Below, piece after piece: positions 1 through 11,036 of a stretch of DNA of 64,000 nt; within the stretch, counting starts at the first letter, position 1; each line of letters opens with the position of its first letter. Both the position numbers and the translations under genes were made by a program. Where the stretch lies: the NCBI GenBank assembly GCA_028583415.1, contig CM053270.1, positions 3,808,501-3,872,500 of the forward strand. The letters run 5' to 3'. The notes beneath the pieces were generated by a model. That model ran no database searches and was not told where the DNA came from. It worked only from the letters and a program-made list of their open reading frames with translations. Origin of the DNA: Protea cynaroides (lineage: Eukaryota > Streptophyta > Magnoliopsida > Proteales > Proteaceae).

Positions 1-486
1 TTACATACTGAAATGACCATTTAATCTTTGAAAATTCATATTTTGGTCAGCCCACATCCAAATTAGTTGATTCCAGTTTCATTATTCCTCATTTTTAGTG
101 CTCTACAAAGTAGACATGAAGGATTTTAGGCAGAGGTCTCCGAAGCATCCCATGCAGAGTCGTTAGCCGAATTATCGTAAAATAGTTTATTTAAACTTTA
201 AAAATTCATAAGTTGACCATTTTATTTTCTAATGAGGTGATTCAAACTATATTATTTTTCATATTTAGTGTTCTACAAAATGAACATGGAAAATTTGGGG
301 TAGAGGTTGTCAAAAAATTCCATGTGAAATGGCAGCGGAAATGGCCTATGAAATGATAGAGGGAGAAAAAATCAATTTTGGCCTAACCTAGCTCAACCCA
401 GCTCAACCCAGCTTAGTCCAACCCAGCTTAGTCCAACTCAGACCAGTCCAAACCAAATCAATTCAGTCCAACTATGTACATGTGCG

Positions 487-488
<2 letters not shown>

Positions 489-580
<92 letters not shown>
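489..580. repeat. (AT)n microsatellite
   Basis: An uninterrupted AT dinucleotide tract of about 90 bp in the first part of the LTR. The other Tat-like LTRs have AT-rich tracts at the same place (10922-11026; around 27700-27760), and an inversion breakpoint at 14961-14980 lies in such a tract. Confidence 0.97.
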
Positions 581-583
<3 letters not shown>

Positions 584-660
584 ATTATATGATATTATGT
601 CTATGTATATTAGTGTAATATATGATATTTATTATATATATAAGATATAAGTATAAAATA

Positions 661-1256
661 AAAAAAATAATAAAAAGAAAGATAAAGGAGAGATTGAGAG
701 TGAGAGAGACGTGAGAGAGAGAGACGGACACTTTTTTCTGTTTTAGGAATTTGAGAGAGAGATTGAGAGTGAGGGAGAGATTGAGTGAAGAAGAAGGAAA
801 GAAAAAGAAAAATGGTAAGAAAAAAGAGAGATTGAGAGTGAGAGAGACGTGATAGAGAGATAGAGGGACTTTTTTTTTTTTCTGTTTTAGGAAATTGAGA
901 GAGAGAGTGAGAGTGAGAGAGAGAATGAGTGAAGAAGAAGGAAAGAGAAAAGAAAAAAAGGAAAGAAAAAAGAGAGATTGAGAGTAAGAGAGACGTGAGA
1001 GAGAGAGAGAGGGACTCTTTTTTCTATATTAGGAAATTGAGAGAGAGATTCAGAGTAAGAGAGATTGAGTGAAGAAGAAGGAAAGAAAAAGGAGAGATTG
1101 AGAGTGAGAGAGACGTGAGAGAGAGAGAGAGAGGGACTCTTTTTTCTGTTTTAGAAAATTGAGAGAGAGATTGAGAGTGAGAGAGAGTTTGAGTGAAGAA
1201 GAAGGAAAGAAAAAGAAAAAAGGAAAGAAAAAAAAGAGATTGAGAGTGAGAGAGAC

Positions 1257-1320
<64 letters not shown>

Positions 1321-1965
1321 CTCTTTTTTATGTTTTAGGAAATTGAGAGAGAGATTGAGTGAAGAAGAAGGAAAGAAAAAGAAAAAAAGGAAAGAAAAAG
1401 GAGAGATTGAGAGTGAGAGAGACGTGAGACAGAGAGAGAGGGACTCTTTCTTGGTTTTGGGGGAAGTGAGAGAGAGATTGAGAGTGAGAGAGAGATTGAG
1501 TGAAGAAGAAGGAAAGAAAAAAGAAAAAAGGAAAGAAAAAGGAGAGTTGAGAGTGTGAGAGAGATTGAGTGAAGAAGAAGGAAAGAAGAGGAAGAAAAGG
1601 AAAGAAAAGGAGAGATTGATGTGAGAGAGAGATTGAGTGAAGAAGAAAATAAAAGAGAAGAGAGGGGATGTGAATAAGGGTCTTTTTTCTGTTTTGGGTA
1701 TTGAGAGAGAGATTGAGTGAAGAAGAAGATAAAAGAGAAGAGAGGGGACGTGAAGAGTGGTTTTCCTTTTTTCTGTTTTGGGAAACTGAGAAAGAAAAAG
1801 GAAAGAGAGGGAGAGGGAGTGAGACAAAGAGAGAGTAATAGAGAGAATTGGTCTTGGAGAAAACCCAAAGAGAGAAACGGGAAGAACAAAGAGAGAACTT
1901 AGAAATTCGAGAAAAGGAGAGACACGGGTAGAAAAAGAGCTAGGAGATTGAGAGAAGACCAGAAG
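661..1965 (+). repeat. Purine-rich (GA) minisatellite block
   Basis: About 1.3 kb in which the plus strand is almost all A and G. A unit of very roughly 120-190 bp recurs 7-8 times: a GAGAGATTGAGAGTGAGAGA start, a GACGTGAGAGA run of variable length, a short pyrimidine island (CTCTTTTTTCTGTTTTAG) and a GAAGAAGAAGGAAAG tail. Unit length varies with the GA run. The 318-residue frame on the minus strand here is low-complexity Ser/Leu/Phe and is not a gene. Confidence 0.95.
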
Positions 1966-2449
1966 AATAACCCTCTGCAATTTCGGTAAGTCTTCTCCCC
2001 CAATTTGCTATTTGTCTATTTTTCTTTTATTATCATTCACCATCTGTATAACTATTCATCCTCATAACCTAATCATAGCCATCGGGTTTACCTTCCATTG
2101 AGCCTTAATCCAACTCCATCAACCAAATGCCTCAACCACTCTAGCCATTACCACAATGCCATCTTGTTCCATCACCAAAACCAAACTCTCATCCTTCACC
2201 CAATGCTGCCACAGCACCTAACCATGCATCACACCCTGACGTCCACCAGTCCCTCTTCCTTTGATACAAAGTGACTTCATCTTCAAACCTAGTCATATTT
2301 CGCCTACTCAGACCATCACCTGAACAATCACCCATCACCTCAAAATTTGATAACTTGCTATGCCTTTCATATCCAATTCAATACCCACCTGGTTATCAAA
2401 GACAATATTATCTTAGTTTTGTGGTTGTAGAGTATATGCATATGTTTTT

Positions 2450-3430
2450 TTTAAATAATTTATTTATTTTATGTACATTACATTTTATTATTACATGTAT
2501 ATTGACATGCATTATTTTATTATTTATCTTCTATGTCTTAATTTTTTTTTTATTATTCTTCATGTACATTATTTTATTTATTATCACATGTATATTATAT
2601 ATTTTGCATGTACGTTATTTACTATTACATATATATTATTTTCATATTTATTTTGCATCCTTATCCTTACTTTGCATATATATTATATTATATTATTTTT
2701 TACATGTATATTATTTATATTTATTTTGCGTGTATGTTATTTTTAAATATTATGTTATTGTTATTTTTACATGTACATTATTTTCTTATTTATCTTTGAC
2801 ATGCATATTTTATTTATTATTACATATATGTTGTTTTTTTTTATATGAACATTATTTTTATTATCACATGTATGTTGTTTGCATATTTATTTTCATCCTT
2901 ACTTTGCATATATATTATATGTATTATTTCTTACATGTATATTTATAGTTATTTTTTGAGTGTATGTTATTTATATTTATTTTTTCATGAATAAATATTA
3001 TGTTATTGTTATTTTTACATGTATATTATTTTCTTATTTATTTTTGACATGCATGTTTTGAGAATAGCACATTACTATGTTGGATTTTCATTGTCATGTT
3101 TGGATGATCACTGCTATATTCAGATTCCTCACTTTCCATGTTTGAATTATTCACATGATCATTACTATATTTGGATAAGCATTGTCACATGCTATATTGA
3201 TTCTTACATGCTTTGGTTGATTCTTACATGTTTTACTTGATTCTCACATGCTTTGCTTGACTTTCACATGCCATATTGGATGCACACTCTGACTATTATA
3301 TTTGGAATATTTTCACATGTCATATTGGATGTACATTTTGATTATTATATTTAGAATAATATCATTGCTGTATTTGGAATGCTACCACTGTTATAGTTGG
3401 AATGTTTTCACTTGTCATATTTGTCTTGGA
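2450..3430. repeat. AT-rich degenerate repeats
   Basis: Very AT-rich DNA built from variants of TTATTTTTACATGTATATT, grading into units with TTCACATG and CATATTTGGA. I see no gene; the 225-residue frame from 2271 is a low-complexity chance frame. Confidence 0.8.
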
Positions 3431-3439
3431 AAGTGATAA

Positions 3440-4110
3440 GTTAGAAAAATAATAATTAGGGTAGAAAACCCTAAAAAATGGAAAGAGCATAGCAATTAGG
3501 GTAGAAAACCTTAAAAAATAGAAAGAACACAGCAATTAGGGTAAGAAACCCTAAAAATGGAAAGAACACAACAATTAGGGTAGGAAACCCTAAAAAAATG
3601 AAAAAAAACACAACAATTAGGAAAAATTGAAACCTAAAATGGAAAAAATAATAATTAGGATAGGAAACCCTAAAATAGAAAGAACATATTGATTAGGGAA
3701 AGTGGAACCCTAAAAAAATGGAGAAAATAATTAGGGTAAGATAAACCCTAGAATAAAGAGAACAATTAGGGTATGAAATCCTAAAAATGAAAATCACAAT
3801 GAAAAGGGATAGAAAACCCTAGAAACCTAAAAATGAAAACAAAACAAATAAATAGGAATTTAGGTTTCATCCCTAGATCCTATTAACAAAAATGGAAACA
3901 ATAAAAATAATAGGAATTTAGGTCTCATCCCTAGATCCTATTGACAAAAATGGAAATAACAAAAATGGTAGAAATTTAGGTCTCATCCTTAGATCCTATT
4001 GACAAAAATGAAAAGAATTTGGTACACATCCCAAATATGAATGATAAGAATTTAGGTCTCATCCCTAGATCCTATTGACAAAAATGGTAGGAATTTGGTA
4101 CACATTCCAA
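3440..4110 (+). repeat. Two short minisatellites in the LTR
   Basis: At 3447-3800 a unit of about 40 bp built around AATTAGGGTAGAAAACCCTA recurs about eight times; each carries an inverted pair TAGGGT/ACCCTA. At 3850-4090 a unit of about 58 bp containing TTTAGGTCTCATCCCTAGAT recurs four times. The single CCCTAAA words are part of the unit and do not form a telomere array. Confidence 0.85.
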
Positions 4111-4135
4111 ATTCGACTCTCACAATCTTTTCGAA

Positions 4136-4197
4136 CTACGTCGTACTTGATTTCTAGGGCACACCCTAGAATACGTATGCAATTTAGGAATCCCAAA
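4136..4197 (+). other. Hairpin module 1 in Tat-like LTR (O1)
   Basis: Outer arms CTACGT (4136-4141) and ACGTAT (4173-4178) enclose a perfect 7-bp stem TCTAGGG/CCCTAGA (4153-4159, 4164-4170) with a 4-nt loop. It is followed by a second hairpin TTTAGGA/TCCCAAA (4183-4197) with one mismatch. The same two-hairpin layout recurs in all four Tat-like LTRs here with different stem sequences. Confidence 0.7.
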
Positions 4198-4318
4198 TAC
4201 AGTTTAAAGCCACCCATCAACCATCCATTCAACATAAACTTCAACTTGAACAAAGAATCTAATTGAAGCACATGCATAAATCACTTCCATAATCTTTAGT
4301 CACAAAACCCTTTTCTAA

Positions 4319-4388
4319 CTACGTTTTGGACTTGATTTTCAGGATTGGAATACGTAGGCAATTTGAGATGTCTTACACGTCTCAAATT
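4319..4388 (+). other. Hairpin module 2 in Tat-like LTR (O1)
   Basis: CTACGT (4319-4324) can pair with ACGTAG (4352-4357). Next comes a 12-bp stem AATTTGAGATGT (4360-4371) / ACGTCTCAAATT (4377-4388) with a 5-nt loop and one G-T wobble. The inner hairpin found in module 1 is weak here. Confidence 0.7.
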
Positions 4389-4835
4389 CAGTCCAAGACC
4401 GAACCATCTTTGGTCCGGTTCACTATATAGTACTGTACTCATTGCTTGTTTATTTGCTTTAAAACATGATTGGCAGAACCTTAGGTTAGAATAACTTAGC
4501 AACTTGGTTTAAGATATCCCCCATTGAACCTTAGTCATCCAGTTGACCAAGCACAATCAATATTAGAATTTCAGGAAAGTTTAGGAGGCCGATATTGATT
4601 GGGCGGTTTGGGTGTCTAACACCTTCCCATAACCGTACCTTGAATACTTATCCGATCGACCAAAGAACTGATACATTGGATTATGAGTCAATAGAAGTCT
4701 TACTTTAGGGTGAGGCTACATTTTTAGAGGTCCTAGACCTTAATCTAGGTGGTGACTCCAACTGAATCAGTGATCTTCATTGATACAGATATTTTCTATC
4801 CCGAGGAGGATCATCATTTCCCATTGTCCTCATAG

Positions 4836-4853
4836 TGGCGACTCCGCTGGGGA
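4836..4853 (+). other. Primer-binding site of O1
   Basis: TGGCGACTCCGCTGGGGA starts one base after the LTR end. It begins with TGG, the complement of a tRNA CCA tail. From memory this resembles the tRNA-Arg-type PBS reported for Ogre-like plant elements; the tRNA identity needs a database match. Confidence 0.8.
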
Positions 4854-5729
4854 ATAATATTCAGACTCCTAGGATACTTTCCTTATATTGATTGCTTGAC
4901 ATTTGATGCTAGATCTAGGGTACTATATTTATTGTTTGTACATATTGCTTTGGGGGGTATGGGTTCAGTCACACTTTCGTGTGAGTAGTTCAAACCGGGT
5001 CCCATGCATATGGGGCAGCCCGTTAGGCGAAAAACACAACCTTGGCTTGTACTTTGTGAGATCACGATCGACGAGTAGCCTCTGAAGAGCATTTCTCGTG
5101 TCCGCCCGGGAATGCGTTATGCTACTCCAAGTCGCTTGATTCTTGCATCATAGTATATAAAGGGATTGGGGGCCCATTATTCATCGTGCGTTCGGTGATA
5201 GGTTACCCCATCCTCGTCAAGGTGGCCTTTTCTGTCCTAACCCAGTTTGAGCCACATATATATTATTTTTGGTCTATCTCTGAACCAACATGGTAAAACC
5301 CATTCAATCACAATATTCATGCCCATAATATCGAAGTTCTGCCAATTTTTAGTCTCGATTTGTTGACATGTTTGATCTCACACGATGAGCATCTTGAACT
5401 CTTACTTGTTGAGAGCGGGAGGATTGTATAAACCTGTTCCATGTCATAGTGGACGACCACTGTACACTCTCTATCAACGAGCTCAATGCATCAGATCTAT
5501 CATTGTTAACACATTGGTTTAAAAAACGATCGAAAATTCCCTGTCACGGCATAGGTACCATGATTGAGCGGTCATTTATCGGTTTGTTCAGTCATGAACC
5601 ACTTTTACTAACTATCCATACACAAATTACAAATAAGTATATCCATTTTAATTTCTTTGAATTCAACGAACTAAGTGATCGGATCTTGCTGTCTAATGAA
5701 CCATTTGGGTCATGAGGCCCAAGACCAAT
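4854..5729 (+). other. O1 untranslated leader, first half
   Basis: Internal DNA after the PBS with no convincing coding frame. It is interrupted at 5735 by a Tekay LTR insertion and resumes at 8800. A matching short leader follows the PBS of O2 at 14893. Small frames such as 5449-5715 have no recognisable domain and are probably chance. Confidence 0.65.
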
Positions 5730-5734
5730 CACAA

Positions 5735-6587
5735 TGTCACACCCTAATTCTGCACTATTCAGAATGGTATGATGAACCGCTAGCAAACCAACGGTTCAAC
5801 CAGGATCTCGAGTAGGCTATCCCCGTTTTATCTAGACCTCATACATTCACATTCATAATTAGAGTAAAATACACAATAGCGAAAGTCTTATAGTAAAACG
5901 AACTGAGAATCTAAATGTGGTAGTCATATTAACGTATCAAATTATTTTGTTTCAACCAAGACATAAGTAAGTAAAATATCAATTATATCTCCTTAATAAA
6001 TCTAAAAAAATAAAAGAAACTCTAATCGAATACCAATGAGTTGCACTCGCAAGAGGAGTCATGCATATCCACTACGTCTTCAGCTTCCATCGCCGCCACA
6101 TGTCCTTACATAGGAGCATTGATATAATCTTCAACTGTGGTACCTGCATTATCAACTAAAAATATTCGACGTCGAGAGGGTGAGCACACATCATGGCTCA
6201 GTGAGTAAACAAAACAATGCAACAATACATATGCATGCGATTCAATTCATATCTTTGGTCTGGTTTTAAGTTTGCACTGTGCTATAGAAAGGATAGGCGG
6301 CCGCCGCACCTCTATGCACGAGAGTGTGGATATGCTCGATGAACCTCTCATCGTTGCCCACAGCACCCACAATGAACATTGCACAACGAAGGTCACGTTT
6401 ATCGATGCATAACTCCATACCAACAACTAAACCCCTGATGGCTAGGGCTGTAAACGGGGCTCGCTACTAACCAATCCTAATGTCAAACAGTGTATCCAAG
6501 GCCTCACCCCAGCATCCCTCAGAGGACCCATAGAGATAGAGCTAAGGCCCCTCGGTAGAGTATAGGGCATCAAGGACCGAGACCAGT
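5735..6587 (-). mobile_element. Inverted Tekay LTR fragment (U5 end)
   Basis: The near-exact reverse complement of about 7945-8794: the PBS-proximal third of the LTR, with CGGTTCAACCAGGATCTCGA near its tip and AGAGATAGAGCTAAGG near its inner end. Homology stops around 6584 (GGACCGAGACC), just before the next LTR. It carries no gene. Confidence 0.85.
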
Positions 6588-8794
6588 TGTAAGACCCGTA
6601 TCAAACTAACCCGGTCTTACCACTTTGAACCAGGTCTACCTATCATGGTAGAGCCAAATGGACCAAGTGCGTGAAGGAGATCGTGATCCCAGGTATTAAA
6701 TCGACCCAAAAACACTTAAATAAAGGGGAGGGTCGCATACCCAGCAAGGGAGGGTCGGACCCCCTAAGACAGAAAGTCAGACCCCCTGTTTTACAGAGGG
6801 GGTCGAACACTTTAGGAACTAGGGGTTGACGGGATCATCGACCCTCAGTTGTCGCCGAAAATAGAATTAGGAAATTTCCATAATTTCGATTGGGGCTCTT
6901 TCCTAATATCAAAGGAACTTATTTTAGGATGTTTCTACTCAATTTTAAGGACGTCCCTAGGCTTCTTTCACTCCTTTTAGAACCCTAATTGGATTGAGAG
7001 AAAGAGAAGAGAAGGAAGAGAGGAAGAAGAGAAGGAACGGAGAGAAGAAGAAAAAGGAGAAGAGTTTCAGAGGAGGAGTGTTCTTCTCAGGTAAGAATAC
7101 TAATCCTATGAATTTCATGAGACTTAGAATAGTTGAAGGAAGATGTAGGAGAAACCCAATCCATCCATCCATGGTTAGGTTTCAATGGAAACCATGGAGG
7201 ATATCAGTTAGACTGTATATTAGGTGAAGATAAGTTTTAATCCATAGAAAGTATGTGGAATGGACTATGGAAGAAGCCATAGGAGTTAAACAAGGAAGAA
7301 TGGATCAAAACATGAGAATATCGACCAAAACCAGAGGTGGTCGCACATAGGGTCGATAGACCCATCGACCCTGATATCGACCCTGTTACAGGGGGTCGCA
7401 GTATACTGCTACCCTACCTGTGACCCATCCTGCGACCCTATAGATAACAGCAAGTTAGAAAATTGAAATTAAATCTAATTAAACTCTATCGACTTTGTTA
7501 GGTCTTCTAGCAATATAATATCAATATAAAGGTGATTCTTAAAGCTTGAAAGAGGATCTACTAGCAAGCTAAGGTGAGGAAACAAGACCTACATTAATTG
7601 GTTAATAATAAACTATTTTTATTTTCTTGAGTCCGATGCCATGCTTGATTCTATGCGAATATGCTTGTAATGTGCATTCAACATGTCATCCAATATTCCT
7701 GCCATTATTGTTCATGCATATTTAATTTTGTTTACTTATAACATGATGTTGATGATTGATGCTAGGAATATGCATGTGAATGTTTGTGTGTGGTTAGTGT
7801 GCTTGATGCGAGTAGGGCATCAGGGGAAGTGTTAGGCGGTGTTTGATCCGGGCACTTTAGCTCTATATCTAACTCAAGTTTTGTGCATTAGAATCGTCGT
7901 ATCGCCATTACGTTAGCAGAACTATTGTGACGTAGGGCATCAAGGAGGGTCTCGGTCCTTGAGTCATATACTCTACCGAGGGGCCTTAGCTCTATCTCTA
8001 TAGGTGCTCTGAGGGATGGTGGGGGTGAGGCCTTCGATACACTATTTGACATTAGGATTGGTTAGTAGTGAGCCCCGTTTGTAGCCCTAGCCATCAGGGG
8101 TTTAGTTATTGGTATGGAATTGTGCATCCATAAACGTGACCTTTGTTGTGCAACGTTCATTGTGGGTGCTGTGGGCGACGGTGAGAGGTTCATCGGGCGT
8201 ATCCACACTCTCATGCATAGAGGTGCGACGGCCACCTATCCTTTCTATAGCACAGTGCAAACATAAAATCAGACCAAAGATATGAATTGAATCGCATGCA
8301 TATGTATGTTGCATTGTTTTGTTTGCTCACTGAGCCATGATGTGTGCTCACCCTCTCGACGTCCAATATTTTTAGTTGATAATGCAGGTACCACAGTTGA
8401 AGATTATATCAATGCTCCTATGTACAGACATATGGCGGTGATGGAAGCTGAAGACGTAGTGGATATGCATGACTCCTCTTGCGAGTGCAACTCATGCGTA
8501 TTCGATTAGAGTTTCTTTTATTTTTTAGATTTATTAAGGAGATGTAATTGATATTTTACTTACTTATGTCTCGGTTGAAACAAAATAATTTGATACCTTA
8601 ATATGATTACCACATTAGATTCTCAGTTCATTTTACTATAAGACTTCCGCTATTGTGTATTTTACTCTGATTATGAATGTGAATGTATGAGGTTTAGATA
8701 AAACGGGGATAGCCTACTCGAGATCCTGGTTGAACCGTTGGTTTGCTAGTGGTTCATCACACCATTTTGAATAGTGCGGAATTGGGGTGTGACA
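6588..8794 (+). mobile_element. Complete Tekay-type LTR (2207 bp)
   Basis: Runs from TGTAAGACCC to GGGGTGTGACA. It is the same subfamily as the solo LTR at 16006-18996, including the GGGTCG/CGACCC clusters (6714-6846 and 7319-7446). The TATA region near 6940 is decayed compared with CTATAAATAGGACGTCC of other copies. A splice-donor-like CAG/GTAAGAA occurs at 7088-7097. No PBS follows it. Confidence 0.9.
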
Positions 8795-8799
8795 CACAA

Positions 8800-9084
8800 G
8801 GTCCGTCGAAACAGTTAAATTGATTTGGATAATATTTATTAAATGGATTTCATAAGGGAGCTAATATTTGTATTGGTCGAGTTAGCTTATGTGTGCATGT
8901 AAAACCTTCACGTGTCCAGTCATTTTCAACTCCTAATCCGTTGATCTATTCCAACATCAGGTGACTGTCGAGCCAATCTGCAAGCATTGTTACCCTTTGG
9001 ATAAGAGATCCTATCACCAATAGGCTGTCTAGAGTACCCATCACTAAACCGGTCAGGCCTATTCCTGAAAAACCAATTGAAGTT
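8800..9084 (+). other. O1 untranslated leader, second half
   Basis: Continuation of the Tat-like leader after the insertion, ending at the gag start. I see no separate gene in it. Confidence 0.6.
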
Positions 9085-9792
9085 ATGGCTAATAGTAATC
9101 AAGATGAGAATTCATTAGAGGACCGAGTAACCAAGATAGAGGATATTGTAAGTGAGATGGCCATCATGCTGCGGAATGTGCATAAGTTACTAATGGAAAA
9201 GAAGGACACACCCTCCACATTAAAGGAAGATACCCCTAGCAAGAATAATCTGATTGTGTTCTCAAATCCCGCTTTTGAGGAAGAGGGAGAGGTTGTCCAT
9301 AAGCAACCGTCGATCATCCAGCAGGTTCCTTCAATCAAGAAGCCGAAGGAAACTGAAGATCCATATGGGAACCGATTAAGTCATGTAGAATAGATATTGA
9401 GGGGCCTGAAGGGCGTAGAAAGCCAGATCATTGATTTTAAGGGAATGTGTTTCTTCCCAGATGCCAAACTGCCCCCAAAATTTAAATGGACTACTGAAAA
9501 ATTTGACGGGACAGGGGACCCCAAGACACATCTGAGATCATTCACAGGACTATTGAGGCAAGGGCATGGGTTTACTGATGAACAATTGGGGCAGGCGTTC
9601 CAATTGTCATTAACTGGAGGGGCACATAGATGGCTAATGAATTTGAATCCCTCACAAGTCCACTCTTGGACCGATATCGCCAGAGCATTCACTAATCATT
9701 ACTCCTATCATACTAAGATCGAGACTCATAGGAGGCAATTAGAGACCATGGTACAAAAGTCTGATGAAGGCTTCACAGAATACTTGACTAGG
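9085..9792 (+). pseudogene. gag: Tat-like gag, N-terminal part, broken
   Basis: Gag would form the retrotransposon particle. The frame opens with ATG at 9085 and gives about 100 residues with a predicted coiled stretch (LEDRVTKIEDIVSEMAIMLR). After one in-frame stop near 9391 it continues in the same frame into the capsid-like retrotransposon gag domain. Typical words are FDGTGDPKTHLRSF, GGAHRWLMNL and EGFTEYLTR, a pattern I know from Tat/Athila-type gag. The frame is cut at 9792, where LTR O2 starts. No protease, RT, RNase H or integrase of this element is present in the window. It is not functional as it stands. Confidence 0.85.
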
Positions 9793-10921
9793 TGTAAGCA
9801 CCCCATTTTTTCCATTTCCAACTGAACAATGTCTTACTAGTGCGTGGACAGCAAAGGAAGAAAGATAAGTGAAAATTTAGGTTTTGGGCTACGACCTCGA
9901 GGTAGTTTTCGGTGGGTCCCACAGTGAGGTCACAGGCTGTAATCTGCATGGTTGCATAGGTCATTGAATTATCTTCGAAATGATACCAGAATTGCCTATT
10001 TCTGATATCAAATGAAGAAGATATTGTCATTTTAGTCAGATGATATGTATAAGGGACGTTTATGAAATTATCATAAATAATCCCAGAGGCTTTCATGCAA
10101 ATTATCGTAAGTTGGATTGTTTGAATTTCAAATCATCATATCTTGATCATCCGACATCTGAATCATATGGTTTAAGTACCATTATTCCTTATTTTTAGTC
10201 CTCTTCAAAGTGGACGTAAAGGAATTCCGGTAGAAGTCATCAGTGGGCCCCATGCAAGCTTGCATGCAAAGTTATCGTTAGAACTTCAAAGCTTCATATC
10301 TTTTTCGTTCTACGTCGGATTCAGATGATTCTAAAGCCGTTATTCTTCATTTGTGATATCCTACAATGTGGACGTGGAAAATCTTGGGTAGAAGTCTCCG
10401 GAGGGTCCCATTCAAAATTACATATGGAAATAGTCATTTAATCTTCAAAAATTCATATTTTGATCATCCCATATCCAAATCAGGTGATTTCAGTTTCATT
10501 ATGTTCCATTTTTAGTGCTCTACAAAATGGACGTAAAATATTTCTGGTAGAAGCCTCCGAAGGATCTCATGCAGAATGGTCAGCCAAATTATCGATAATT
10601 GGCCTGCTTAAACTTCAGAAAGTCATAAGTTGACCATTTTATTTTCAAATGAGGTGATTCAAGTTCCAATATTCCTCATTTTTAATGTTCTACAAAGTGA
10701 ACATAGAAAATTTAGAATAAAGGTTATCAGAAAATTCCGTATGGGATGATAGCAGAAATGGCCCATGAAGTAATAGAGAGAGAAAATCTAATTAATTCTA
10801 ATCAATCCAGTCAACTCAGTTCAAGCCAGTTCTGGTCCAACCTAGCTCAACCTATATCAGTTTAACTCAGTCAACCAAAGCCAATCTCAACCCATTTTTG
10901 AATCAGTTCATCCAGGTGCAT

Positions 10922-11026
10922 AATATTTATATATATATTATATATATTGTATACTATATATATATATATGTATGTTATTAAATATATGTGTATATATGTA
11001 TATAATATATATTATTATATATAAAT
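10922..11026. repeat. A/T microsatellite in O2 LTR
   Basis: Interrupted TA/AT tract at the same LTR position as 489-580. It marks the point beyond which the inverted fragment 14981-16005 has no counterpart. Confidence 0.9.
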
Positions 11027-11036
11027 GATAAAATCC

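Larger units (their letters stand above)
1..4834 (+). mobile_element. Tat/Ogre-like Ty3/gypsy LTR, left end outside window (element O1)
   Basis: The right boundary is TGTCCTCATA at 4825-4834, directly followed by a primer-binding site, so this is the 5' LTR of a plus-strand element. It aligns by eye with the complete LTR at 9793-14873; window base 1 falls about 640 bp into that LTR. In order it holds an A/T microsatellite, a 1.3-kb purine-rich repeat block, AT-rich DNA, short minisatellites and hairpin modules. The terminal dinucleotide is TA instead of the usual CA, a point mutation. No protein is encoded; the long frames in the purine and AT blocks are chance frames. Lineage is inferred from the PBS type and the gag downstream. 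Confidence 0.85.
5735..8794. mobile_element. Palindromic Tekay LTR insertion with CACAA target duplication
   Basis: Both outer ends are the same LTR terminus: TGTCACACCC at the left and its complement GGGGTGTGACA at the right. CACAA lies directly outside both (5730-5734, 8795-8799). Inside are an inverted LTR fragment of about 850 bp and a full LTR. A normal solo LTR or provirus would start with TGTAAGACCC at the left. The matching 5-bp duplication suggests that the two outer ends went in together. Confidence 0.85.

Noticed and set aside
1024..1980. 318-residue minus-strand frame and overlapping frames at 1335-1889, 1343-1558, 1717-1902
   Set aside because: Low-complexity Ser/Leu/Phe or Glu/Arg/Lys text from the GA minisatellite; no domain and present in several frames at once.
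2271..2948. 225-residue frame rich in Tyr, Ile and Phe that looks like a membrane protein
   Set aside because: Caused by AT-rich TACATGTATATT repeats inside an LTR; no start context or conserved copy in O2.
3440..3800. CCCTAAA words as interstitial telomere repeat
   Set aside because: Single words inside a longer unit, also in inverted orientation within the unit; no tandem CCCTAAA run.
5449..5786. Frames of 64-88 residues in the O1 leader as a Tat/Ogre accessory ORF
   Set aside because: Too short, no conserved words, and no comparison copy in the window.
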